From DATBMY01 sp036554605 (GTDB taxonomy: Bacteria > Acidobacteriota > Blastocatellia > UBA7656), in NCBI GenBank assembly GCA_036554605.1, contig DATBMY010000311.1, positions 1 through 25,000 of the forward strand: a stretch of 25,000 nucleotides of DNA, in the 5' to 3' direction. Of the stretch, positions 14,791 to 22,738 are shown in pieces. A program made the position numbers and the translations under genes. Position 1 is the stretch's first letter. The number at the start of each line of letters is the position of its first letter. The notes beneath the pieces were generated by a model. That model was given only the letters and a program-made list of their open reading frames with translations, was not told the origin of the DNA and did not search any database.

Positions 14791-16264
14791 TATGTTGCTT
14801 TCGATTTCGCGGCTGTTGAATCTCGACCCACATTTCGCGAAACGAACGCCGCGCCGGCGCCGGGAAGTCGCGCGTTACCGACCAGCCCGGCACGCGAACG
14901 CCTTGCGCGCCATTGCCAAAGACTTCGCCCGCCAGCCGCGCGAGCCCGGCCGCCTTCTCGTAACGCCGTCGCCCCTTCATTGCGGAGGCCCACACTTTAA
15001 AGACCGCGCGCTCGGCCATTCTCTTAACTCTTTTGCGAAAACTCCCCGGCGCTTTATCGCGCGCAGGCCCGGCGTCACTCGCGCCCTCATTTATCTCGTG
15101 GCGCAGGCGCAAGAGCATGTCGGGGATATTTATCTTGACCGGGCAGGCTTCGCGACACGCGCCGCAGAGCGACGATGCGAAAGGCAAGTCCGCCGCCATC
15201 TCATTTCCGATAAGTTGAGGCGTGACGATTGAGCCTATCGGACCGGGATAAATCCACCCGTAAGCATGCCCGCCGATCTTTTGATAGACCGGGCAAACGT
15301 TCAGGCACGCGCCGCAGCGTATGCAGTAAAGCGCCTCTCGCAAATGCTCGTTAGCAAGCATGCGCATACGACCGTTGTCGAGCATGACGACGTGAAGCTC
15401 TTCCGGCCCCTCGCCGGAGGGTGATTGCTTCACCCCGGTTATGATAGAGACGTACGCGCTCATATGCTGGCCCGACGCGCTTCGCGGAAGCACTTTCATC
15501 AGCACCCCGAGGTCTTCTATGCGCGGGATTACTTTCTCAATGCCAACGAGCGCGACATGCGCGCGTGGGAGCGTAGTCGTCATCCGGATGTTGCCTTCAT
15601 TTTCGACCAGAACAATCGAGCCGGTCTCGGCGACGGCGAAGTTTGCCCCCGTGACTCCAAGCCCGGCGCGCGCAAACCTCTCGCGCAGCACGCGCCGCGC
15701 TATGGCGGTCATCTCGACAATCTCTTCGGTCCTCTCTACCTTGAGCTTTTCGGCAAACAGGTCGGCAACGTCAAATCGCGTCTTGTGGATTGCGGGCGCA
15801 ATGATATGTGATGGTCGCTCGCCCGCGAGTTGAATTATGTATTCGCCAAGGTCGGTTTCGACGGCCTCGACTCCGGCGCGCTCTAGCGCGCTGTTTAACT
15901 CGATCTCTTCGGTCACCATCGACTTGCTCTTGACGGCAAGACTTGCGCCGCGCTCGCGGGCAAGCTCGGCTACGTATCGATTAGCCTCCTCGGCGTCGCG
16001 CGCCCAGAAGACGCGCCCGCCCGCCCGCTCTACGTTCGTCGCGAATTGATCGAGGTAATAATCTAGATTGTTTATAGAATGTTCTTTTATCGCGCGGGCC
16101 CTCTCGCGAAGCCTCTCCCACTCGTCGCCCATTGCGGCAATGGCCAGCCCGCGCCCCATCATAAAACGCGTGGTAGCGGCCGAAAGCGCGCGCTGGAGCT
16201 GAGCGTCGCCAAGCGCGCGTCGATAGTTTTCAACGAACCTGCCCGTCTCGATTTCGTGTTCCAT
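14780..16264 (-). CDS. lutB: LutB family iron-sulfur lactate oxidation protein
   Basis: A 494-residue LutB protein. The N-terminal part is a LutB/LutC-like domain (VKSKSMVTEEIELNSALE about 111-128, and NFAVAETGSIVLVENEGN about 208-225). Two iron-sulfur motifs follow: CIRCGACLNVCP with Cys314, 317, 320 and 324, and CGACREACP with Cys367, 370 and 374. It passes electrons from L-lactate oxidation within the LutABC complex. I chose the ATG at 16264 (MEHEIETGRF); 14 more codons are open upstream, but they overlap an unconserved stretch. The ribosome site is weak. It lies 79 bp downstream of uvrA in the same direction and overlaps lutC. It may oxidise lactate made by the sugar pathway of this window. 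Confidence 0.92.
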   Translation of the reverse strand: MEHEIETGRFVENYRRALGDAQLQRALSAATTRFMMGRGLAIAAMGDEWERLRERARAIKEHSINNLDYYLDQFATNVERAGGRVFWARDAEEANRYVAELARERGASLAVKSKSMVTEEIELNSALERAGVEAVETDLGEYIIQLAGERPSHIIAPAIHKTRFDVADLFAEKLKVERTEEIVEMTAIARRVLRERFARAGLGVTGANFAVAETGSIVLVENEGNIRMTTTLPRAHVALVGIEKVIPRIEDLGVLMKVLPRSASGQHMSAYVSIITGVKQSPSGEGPEELHVVMLDNGRMRMLANEHLREALYCIRCGACLNVCPVYQKIGGHAYGWIYPGPIGSIVTPQLIGNEMAADLPFASSLCGACREACPVKINIPDMLLRLRHEINEGASDAGPARDKAPGSFRKRVKRMAERAVFKVWASAMKGRRRYEKAAGLARLAGEVFGNGAQGVRVPGWSVTRDFPAPARRSFREMWVEIQQPRNRKQHNGD

Positions 16265-16343
16265 AATCGTGAAAAGGATTAAACCGCCAATGGGGCGAGA
16301 ACGCAAAGATGATTTGGTCTTGAATGTTGCGCCGGGCGCTCTT

Positions 16344-19169
16344 TTAAGCCGACTTGCGCTCGCGCTGGCCGTTAATCAGCGGGCGAAGCGCCTGTCCGGT
16401 GTAAGACTTCTTCGAGCGGGCGACCTCTTCAGGCGTGCCTTCGGCAATTACGCGCCCGCCGCCTTCGCCGCCCTCGGGACCGAGATCGACTATCCAGTCG
16501 GCGCTCTTTATGACATCGAGATTGTGCTCGACTATCAGCACCGTGTTCCCGAGCGAGACCAGTTGATGTAGCACGTCGAGCAGCTTGCGCACGTCTTCGA
16601 AATGGAGCCCCGTAGTCGGCTCGTCCAGAATGTAAAGCGTGCGGCCCGTCGCCCGCTTCGATAGCTCTTTCGCAAGCTTAATGCGCTGCGCCTCTCCCCC
16701 CGACAGCGTCGTCGCCGACTGCCCGAGCTTTATGTAGCCGAGCCCCACATCCATAAGCGTCTGCAGCTTGGTCTTTACTTGAGGTATGTTTTCGAGAAGC
16801 TCAAGCCCTTCTTCGACCGTGGCGTCGAGCAGGTCGGCAATCGACTTGCCCTTATACTTGACCGAAAGCGTTTCGCGGTTGTATCGCGCGCCGCGGCATA
16901 CATCGCACAGCACGTAAACATCCGGCAGAAAGTTCATCTCTATGCGCTTCAACCCGTCGCCCTGGCATGCCTCGCAGCGCCCGCCCTTCACGTTGAACGA
17001 GAATCGTCCCGGTTTATAACCGCGCTCTCGCGATTCGGGCAGCATCGCGTAAAGCTCCCTTATCGGCGTGAAGACCCCGGTGTAGGTCGCGGGATTCGAG
17101 CGCGGCGTGCGCCCGATAGGCGATTGATCTATCTCTATGATCTTATCTATGTACTCGAGCCCCAATACCTCCCGGTGCTCGCCCGGATCGTTCAGGCTGC
17201 GATATAGCTTTCGCGCGAGGCTGCGATAGAGAATATCGTCGACCAGCGTCGATTTGCCCGACCCCGACACGCCAGTGACCACTATGAAAAGCCCGAGGGG
17301 AAACGTCACGTCGATGTTTTTGAGATTGTTCGCGCGCGCGCCGTAAACGGTTATCGCCTTGCCGTTCGACGGGCGGCGGGTTTCCGGTACCGGTATTGAA
17401 AGTTTGCCCGATATATACTGGCCGGTGATCGACCGCGCATCGCTGGCTACTTCTTCGGGCGTGCCCGATGCGACTATATGGCCGCCGTGCGCGCCCGCGC
17501 CGGGTCCGAGATCGACTATATGATCGGCGCGGCGTATTGTCTCTTCGTCATGCTCGACCACAAGCACGGTGTTGCCGAGATCGCGCAGGTGTTCCAGCGT
17601 GTCGAGCAGTTTCAGGTTGTCGCGCGGGTGGAGTCCGATTGACGGCTCGTCAAGCACGTATAGCACGCCGCGCAGTTGCGAGCCTATCTGCGTTGCAAGG
17701 CGTATGCGCTGTCCCTCGCCGCCCGAAAGCGTAGCCGACGCGCGATCAAGCGTCAGGTATCCGAGCCCTACCGTATCGAGAAAACCGAGGCGGCTTTGTA
17801 CCTCCCGCAGTATCAAGCCCGCAATCTTCTCCTCGCGCCCGTTGAGCTTGACCTCGCGAAATACGGTTACCGCATCGGAAATCGGCAGCGCCGTGAAATC
17901 TGCTATCGTGCGCCCGCCCACCTTCACCGCAAGCGAGGCCGGCTGCAGGCGCTTGCCCTGGCACTCGGCGCAGGTCACCGGCGATATCAGCGCCTCGTAG
18001 GCCGAAAGCGCATTCTCGTTTCTGAACTCTTCCGCGCGGCCGGCAAGATAAGCCACCGCGCCTTTCCACTCGGCCTTGTACTCGTATGCGCCATACTTGA
18101 GCGCGAGCCGCTCTCTGGCGCCGTAGAAGAAAGAGTCCTGCCATTTTTGCGGCAGATCGGCGAACGGCTTATCGGCCGATAGCCCCGCGGCGCGAGCGAG
18201 CGCCTTCATCACATCGCGCAAGTAATTGCTTATGGCCGGGTCGGCGGGGAAAGGGTCTTGATCGTTCACCGGCACGCTTGCATCGGGCACGATCTTGCCC
18301 GGGTCGATTTCGGCGCGCGTCCCGAGGCCGTGACAGGCCGGGCACGCGCCATAGACGCTGTTGAACGAAAAAGAGCGCGGCTCGATTGAAGGTATAGAGA
18401 TGCCGCACTCGGGACAGGCCATCTTTTCCGAATAGAGGCGCTCTTCGCCGTCGACAATCGAGACCAGCACGAGCCCCTCGGTCAGCTTGGCCGCAAGCTG
18501 TACGCTGTCTTCGAGTCGCTTGTGGACGCCCGGCTTTATCAGCAGCCGGTCTATGACTACCTCTATGGTGTGGTTGCGCCGCTTGTCGAGTCTTATCTCT
18601 TCGTCGAGCTGGCGTATCTCGCCGTCTATGCGCGCCCTGTTGAAGCCGCTGCGGGCAAGCTTTTCGATCTCCTTCTTAAACTCGCCTTTGCGCCCGCGCA
18701 CTATCGGCGCAAGTATCATCACGCGCTCGCCTTCGGGGAGCGCCGTTACCTGCTGGACTATCTGATCGATTGATTGGCGCGAAATAGGCTGACCGCATTT
18801 TGGGCAGTGCGGCTGGCCTATGGATGAGAAGAGCAGGCGCAGATAATCGTAAATCTCGGTGACCGTGCCCACGGTCGAGCGAGGGCTGCGTGTAGTGGTC
18901 TTCTGCTCTATAGAGATCGCCGGCGACAGGCCGTCGATGGCGTCGACGTCGGGCTTTTCGAGCTGATCGAGAAACTGCCTCGCATAGGCCGAAAGCGACT
19001 CCACATATCGTCGCTGCCCCTCGGCATATATGGTGTCGAAGGCCAGGCTCGATTTGCCCGATCCTGAAAGCCCCGTAATTACCGTAAGCCGGTTGCGCGG
19101 AATCTCAAGACTGATGTCTTTGAGGTTATGCTGACGCGCTCCTCGTATTGTAATTTTCTCTATCGCCAT
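16344..19169 (-). CDS. uvrA: Excinuclease ABC subunit UvrA
   Basis: A 941-residue protein, full length for UvrA, the damage-recognising ATPase of nucleotide excision repair. First Walker A GLSGSGKSSLAFDTIYAEGQ (about 33-52) and the UvrB-binding region with zinc module CPKCGQPI are present. The large signature region LSGGEGQRIRLATQIGSQL and Walker B LYVLDEPSIGLHPRD close the first half. The second half has GVSGSGKSTLVDDIL, the zinc finger CEACQGDG...CDVCRGARY, LSGGEAQRIKLAKEL and LYILDEPTTGLHFEDV. The start at 19169 (MAIEKITIRGARQHNLKDI) is standard although the ribosome site is weak. No obvious SOS operator was recognised upstream. The region upstream of the start is a large palindromic repeat, beginning about 80 bp away. 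Confidence 0.98.
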   Translation of the reverse strand: MAIEKITIRGARQHNLKDISLEIPRNRLTVITGLSGSGKSSLAFDTIYAEGQRRYVESLSAYARQFLDQLEKPDVDAIDGLSPAISIEQKTTTRSPRSTVGTVTEIYDYLRLLFSSIGQPHCPKCGQPISRQSIDQIVQQVTALPEGERVMILAPIVRGRKGEFKKEIEKLARSGFNRARIDGEIRQLDEEIRLDKRRNHTIEVVIDRLLIKPGVHKRLEDSVQLAAKLTEGLVLVSIVDGEERLYSEKMACPECGISIPSIEPRSFSFNSVYGACPACHGLGTRAEIDPGKIVPDASVPVNDQDPFPADPAISNYLRDVMKALARAAGLSADKPFADLPQKWQDSFFYGARERLALKYGAYEYKAEWKGAVAYLAGRAEEFRNENALSAYEALISPVTCAECQGKRLQPASLAVKVGGRTIADFTALPISDAVTVFREVKLNGREEKIAGLILREVQSRLGFLDTVGLGYLTLDRASATLSGGEGQRIRLATQIGSQLRGVLYVLDEPSIGLHPRDNLKLLDTLEHLRDLGNTVLVVEHDEETIRRADHIVDLGPGAGAHGGHIVASGTPEEVASDARSITGQYISGKLSIPVPETRRPSNGKAITVYGARANNLKNIDVTFPLGLFIVVTGVSGSGKSTLVDDILYRSLARKLYRSLNDPGEHREVLGLEYIDKIIEIDQSPIGRTPRSNPATYTGVFTPIRELYAMLPESRERGYKPGRFSFNVKGGRCEACQGDGLKRIEMNFLPDVYVLCDVCRGARYNRETLSVKYKGKSIADLLDATVEEGLELLENIPQVKTKLQTLMDVGLGYIKLGQSATTLSGGEAQRIKLAKELSKRATGRTLYILDEPTTGLHFEDVRKLLDVLHQLVSLGNTVLIVEHNLDVIKSADWIVDLGPEGGEGGGRVIAEGTPEEVARSKKSYTGQALRPLINGQRERKSA

Positions 19170-19250
19170 CTAGTACTGCGCCCATAGGATAAGAATCTGC
19201 TCGCTTAGCAAAGATTTTATTCTACCGGAGATTGCGAGACGGCATCAAGA

Positions 19251-19617
19251 AGGGGAGAAGGGGAGAAGGGGTGAAAGGGTGAAGGGGTGAAGGGGTGATG
19301 AGGTATAGCAAGATCGTTGCATAAAAGAACGAGGCCCGAAGGGCCGACAGTTAATAGCCGCGGGCGTGAGCCCGTGGATACCGATTGTTGATAGATTTGA
19401 GCGCCGAAGGCGCGCCACACCATGTTTGATATTGTGCCGGCCCTTGCGGGCCTCCGTCGTTGATGACCGTGCGACCACGACCTTACGGTCGCGGCTATTG
19501 ACTTTCGGCCCTTCGGGCCTTATGCAAATATTCAACGACCTTGATATACCTCATCACCCTTTCACCCTTTCACCCCTTCACCCCTTCTCCCCTTCTCCCC
19601 TTCTCCCCTTCTCCCCA
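19251..19617. repeat. Long nested palindromic element with octamer polypurine arms
   Basis: The left arm starts with six octamers of the form AGGGGWGA (19251-19298) and the right arm ends with about eight complementary octamers (19554-19617). Inside them, GGGTGATGAGGTAT (left, to 19305) mirrors the right copy near 19546-19559, and both lead to a GTTG box and then to hairpins. Hairpins in order are GGCCC-GAA-GGGCC (19333-19345), CGGGC-GTGA-GCCCG (19361-19374), GCGCC-GAA-GGCGC (19401-19413), GGCCC-TTGC-GGGCC (19439-19452), CGACC-TTAC-GGTCG (19478-19491) and GGCCC-TTC-GGGCC (19507-19519). The two halves are diverged inverted copies of one unit, centred near 19433. Confidence 0.85.
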
Positions 19618-19638
19618 TCTCCGCGCGGCCATTCGCTT

Positions 19639-19666
19639 TTGACCAATTTCGCTGCGAGTGTATAAT
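19639..19666 (+). promoter_or_regulatory. Sigma70-type promoter of the kinase gene
   Basis: TTGACC (19639-19644) and TATAAT (19661-19666) are separated by 16 bp. The -10 box is a perfect consensus. Transcription would begin near 19673, about 29 bases before the chosen ATG, and immediately after the palindromic element. Confidence 0.7.
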
Positions 19667-19701
19667 CAGCTTGAGCGTTAGAGAGGCGCTTGAGCTCTAT
19701 A

Positions 19702-22152
19702 ATGGTTGGAAGAACCATACTCCACTACCGCATCCTGAAAGAGATAGGGAAGGGGGGTATGGGTGTGGTTTATAAGGCCGAGGACACCAAGCTCAATCGC
19801 GTCGTGGCCATCAAAGCGCTCTCGGCCGATCTTGTGGGCGACCAGAAGGCGCGCATTCGCTTTCTGCGCGAGGCGCGGGCCGCTTCCGCAATTGACCATC
19901 CAAACATCTGCACCGTCTATGAAGTCAACGAAGTAGAGGATACGCTCTTCTTCGTTATGCAGTACGTCGACGGCAAGACGCTCAAGCGATTTATTGGCGG
20001 CCGCCCGCTGCCGCTCGATCAGGCGCTTGAGTTCGCGCTCGAAATAACCGACGCGCTTGCCGAGGCGCACCGCCGCAACGTCATACACCGCGACATAAAA
20101 TCTTCGAACATCATGGTCAACGAGCGGAATCAGTTAAAGATTCTCGATTTCGGACTGGCCAAGCTCATAAAGCCCGACCCCCTGTCGGATTCTCATGGGC
20201 AGGAACTGACGGCCGTTGGCACGCCCTTCGGCACGGCAAGCTATATGTCGCCCGAACAGGCGCGCGGCGAGCGGGCCGACGCGCGCTCCGACATATTCTC
20301 GCTCGGCATCGTCACCTACGAGATGCTGACCGGGCGGCTCCCGTTTAAGGGCAAGTCCTCCGTGGAAGTCATGCACGCCGTCATGCACGACCAGCCGCCG
20401 TCGCTCGGCGATACTATTCCGCTAAGGCTGCAGCAGATCGTCATGAAGGAGCTTGCCAAGGACCCGAACGCGCGCTACCAGTCGGCTGAAAGACTGCTCG
20501 AAGATCTTCGAGGCTTTGTTCGCGCCCACTACGCGGAGAAGGGAATCATCCCCGCCGACAAATCGGCCTCCTTGCGCGCCTCGAAGACGCCCGACCGCCA
20601 GGGCTTTTTCGGCAAGATGGCCGTCTGGATGAATCGCGCGTTCGGGCAGCGCAAGGAAGAGTCGACCGCCGGCTCCGGCTCGGGCACCCCGGACATAACG
20701 CCTTCCATGTGGCAGTCGCGAGATAAGAAGGCCGTCGCGATACTGCCGTTCAAAAATCTTTCCGGCAATCCCGAAAACGATTTCTACGGATTCAGCCTTG
20801 CCGACAGCGTCATCACCGAGCTTGCGCAACTGCGCGACCTCGTCGTCCGCCCGTCCTCTTATATCGCCCAGTACCAGAACAAGGATGTTGACCCGCGTGC
20901 GGTCGGCACGCAACTGGCCGTCGACGCCGTGCTAATCGGCGGTTACGTCAAGGCGGGCGACCGCTTCCGGCTCACGCCCCAGCTTGTCGATACGATTTCG
21001 GGCGAGATAGTCTGGAGCGAAAAGATCGACGTGGAGGCGCGCGATATAATCACGATACAAGACACCATATCGCGCCAGATCGTAGACGAGCTGAGGGTGC
21101 GCACGAGCTCGACCGAGCAGGAGCGGCTTGTAAAATCGCCCACGGAAAACGCCGAGGCTTATGAGTGCTATTTGAAGGGCCGGACGCTGCTCTACAAGTT
21201 CATCACCCAGACGCTCGACATAGCCGACCTCGACGCCGCCGTAGAGCATTTCGCGGGCGCCGTCGAGATGGACCCGGACTTCGCGCTCGCGCACAGCGGG
21301 CTGGGCGTCTGCTACCTCAACTATATTCTTAAAGGCATGCGCGGCGCGGACTTTTACGCGAAGGCCAAGCACGAATTCGACCGCGCGCTCGACATTGATC
21401 CGAGGCTCGTCGAGCCGCGCGTGCGCATGGTCTATATAGATCTTATCGAAGGGCGCACGGACCTGGCGCGACAAGAGATAAAGAGCCTGCTCAAGCGCGC
21501 GCCCAACGAGCCCTCGGTCTATTCGACGGCCGCATACGTTTATCGCCTGAGCGGGCAATATGAGCGCGCGCTCGACGCGTGGGATCGCCTATTGAAAGTC
21601 AGTCCCACCGACGTGGTATTTGCTTCCTACAACCGCGCCCGCATATGCATATACGAGCTTAAGTACGATATGGCGGAGCAAGAGCTGGATATGGGGCTCG
21701 CCTTCGAGCCGCATCACCCGATGCTCAGGGCATACGGCGCGGTGATCGATTATTACCGCGGGGAGATCGAAAAGGCGACTCTCGTCCTTGAAGACGTGCT
21801 CGAAAAGAACGCGGACCTTCATTCGATCAAAATCTTTCTCGCCTATTGCTATCTCGCGCGAGGCGAGCGTGAGCGCGCGATGGCCTTGATTGACGAACAC
21901 GTAATAGAGAGCGCGCACGCCGACCAGGATGTTGCTTACAGGCTAGCGTCCGCTTACGCCCTCGCGGGCCAGGGCGACGAGGCTATTCAATGGCTGGAAC
22001 GAGCAATAGCCATCGGCAACGAGAACTACCCGTGGTTCGCAAACAGCCCCAATTGGGACTTGCTCAAAGACGACCCGCGTTTCAAGCGCATAATGAACAC
22101 GCTGCGCGAAAAGTGGGAAGCGCTCCTCGTGCCCGAAGAGGAGAAGAGGTGA
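19702..22152 (+). CDS. Serine/threonine protein kinase with TolB-like domain and TPR repeats
   Basis: An 816-residue protein from the ATG at 19702; a TTG at 19690 adds four residues and is a weaker choice. The Hanks-type kinase domain (about 8-270) has the glycine loop GKGGMG, Lys38, HRDIKSSN with catalytic Asp131, DFG (149-151) and the activation end SYMSPEQARGE, so it should be active. Residues about 343-465 (VAILPFKNLSGNPENDFYGFSLADSVITEL) match the TolB N-terminal-like domain seen in CadC-type regulators and cyclases. From about 475 on there are tandem TPR helices for protein binding. No convincing membrane segment is seen, unlike many receptor kinases, so it is probably cytoplasmic. The last codons and the stop lie in a repeat element. 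Confidence 0.92.
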   Translation: MVGRTILHYRILKEIGKGGMGVVYKAEDTKLNRVVAIKALSADLVGDQKARIRFLREARAASAIDHPNICTVYEVNEVEDTLFFVMQYVDGKTLKRFIGGRPLPLDQALEFALEITDALAEAHRRNVIHRDIKSSNIMVNERNQLKILDFGLAKLIKPDPLSDSHGQELTAVGTPFGTASYMSPEQARGERADARSDIFSLGIVTYEMLTGRLPFKGKSSVEVMHAVMHDQPPSLGDTIPLRLQQIVMKELAKDPNARYQSAERLLEDLRGFVRAHYAEKGIIPADKSASLRASKTPDRQGFFGKMAVWMNRAFGQRKEESTAGSGSGTPDITPSMWQSRDKKAVAILPFKNLSGNPENDFYGFSLADSVITELAQLRDLVVRPSSYIAQYQNKDVDPRAVGTQLAVDAVLIGGYVKAGDRFRLTPQLVDTISGEIVWSEKIDVEARDIITIQDTISRQIVDELRVRTSSTEQERLVKSPTENAEAYECYLKGRTLLYKFITQTLDIADLDAAVEHFAGAVEMDPDFALAHSGLGVCYLNYILKGMRGADFYAKAKHEFDRALDIDPRLVEPRVRMVYIDLIEGRTDLARQEIKSLLKRAPNEPSVYSTAAYVYRLSGQYERALDAWDRLLKVSPTDVVFASYNRARICIYELKYDMAEQELDMGLAFEPHHPMLRAYGAVIDYYRGEIEKATLVLEDVLEKNADLHSIKIFLAYCYLARGERERAMALIDEHVIESAHADQDVAYRLASAYALAGQGDEAIQWLERAIAIGNENYPWFANSPNWDLLKDDPRFKRIMNTLREKWEALLVPEEEKR

Positions 22153-22260
22153 AGGGGTGATGAGGTAGATCGAAGTTGTTGATTCAGGCGATGAGGCGCG
22201 AAGCGCCTGCCAATACAGCCGCGACCAAAGATCATGGTCACACCGGCAACAACATCATAG
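22145..22260 (+). repeat. Half-copy of the palindromic repeat family, joined to the kinase stop codon
   Basis: Two octamer units (AGAGGTGA, AGGGGTGA; 22145-22160) are followed by TGAGGTA, a GTTG box, hairpin AGGCGC-GAA-GCGCCT (22194-22208), the spacer AATACAGCCGCG and a second hairpin GACCA/TGGTC (22223-22239). The order matches both halves of the element at 19251-19617. Stem bases differ from those copies but remain paired. The kinase TGA (22150-22152) is part of the first octamer. Confidence 0.75.
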
Positions 22261-22288
22261 TCCGCTGATTATTGGCCGTAGCGAATTT

Positions 22289-22468
22289 GCCGCGTAGCGG
22301 CGCGATGAGTTTAGCCCGGCCTTTCAAGGCCGGGATGCGGGGTTCATTGCCATCCGCGTCGCGTGAGCGACGATTGAAATCAGCCGTCGCTCACGCGACG
22401 CGGATGAATTCTCGCCCGTGGTCCGTGCACTGAAGTACACGGCTAAACTCAGAGCGCCGCTACGCGGC
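22289..22468. repeat. Cloverleaf-like nested inverted repeat
   Basis: Outer arms 22289-22316 and 22441-22468 pair over 28 positions with three mismatches (15 bp plus 10 bp perfect blocks). Inside are a 9-bp hairpin CCCGGCCTT/AAGGCCGGG (22315-22334), a perfect 22-bp inverted repeat with arms 22351-22372 and 22385-22406 around a 12-base loop, and a smaller hairpin CCGTG/CACGG (22423-22442). The first and last of these share one or two bases with the outer stem. Confidence 0.9.
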
Positions 22469-22549
22469 CGTTTTACGCACACGCCTCATATCATTCAGGC
22501 ATTCTTTATAGTTGTATGCGATTGAACGCGACCGGCGTCTATTTGGAGT

Positions 22550-22567
22550 GCGGCGGCTTGCCGCCGC
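22550..22567. repeat. GCGGCGG-CTTG-CCGCCGC hairpin
   Basis: Seven-base perfect arms around a four-base loop, followed on the plus strand by TTT. It could act as a weak bidirectional terminator between the convergent kinase and phosphoesterase genes, or be a separate REP-like unit. Confidence 0.6.
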
Positions 22568-22738
22568 TTTGGTCAGAGCCGACTTGTCAGCTCAATATCT
22601 TGATCAACTGATAGCTCGCGCCGTCAAGCCGGCGCGTTGTCTGTCACTGGCGACTCACTGTTGAAGTAGGTTAGTACAGGGAGCGGTAGCGACCTGATGT
22701 AATACCCGCCCGCGGTAGCGAGCGGTACCGACTTTCTC

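Larger units (their letters stand above)
19170..19701. other. Intergenic region between uvrA and the kinase gene, mostly a nested palindrome
   Basis: This 530-bp region separates two divergent genes. It contains about 80 bp of possible uvrA leader, the palindromic element at 19251-19617, and the kinase promoter at 19639-19666. No protein-coding gene is supported; open frames crossing the palindrome are mirror artefacts. Confidence 0.7.
22153..22738. other. Repeat-packed intergenic region between the kinase and the DHH phosphoesterase
   Basis: Nearly 590 bp between convergent genes with no supportable coding frame. It holds a half-element (to about 22260), a cloverleaf-like inverted repeat (22289-22468), a hairpin GCGGCGG-CTTG-CCGCCGC (22550-22567), a hairpin CGCGCCG/CGGCGCG (22617-22636) and two GCGGTAGCGA-type motifs (22681-22732). 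Confidence 0.75.

Noticed and set aside
19251..19617. CRISPR array in the octamer repeats
   Set aside because: The units are 8 bp with no spacers and are arranged as inverted arms; there are no cas genes.
19366..19665. 99-codon open frame over the palindrome
   Set aside because: It consists of hairpin and octamer repeat sequence, repeating SPLHPFSPS-like text, which is a reading of the polypyrimidine tract.
20932..21558. 208-codon open frame on the minus strand
   Set aside because: Antisense to the TPR part of the kinase; no recognisable features.
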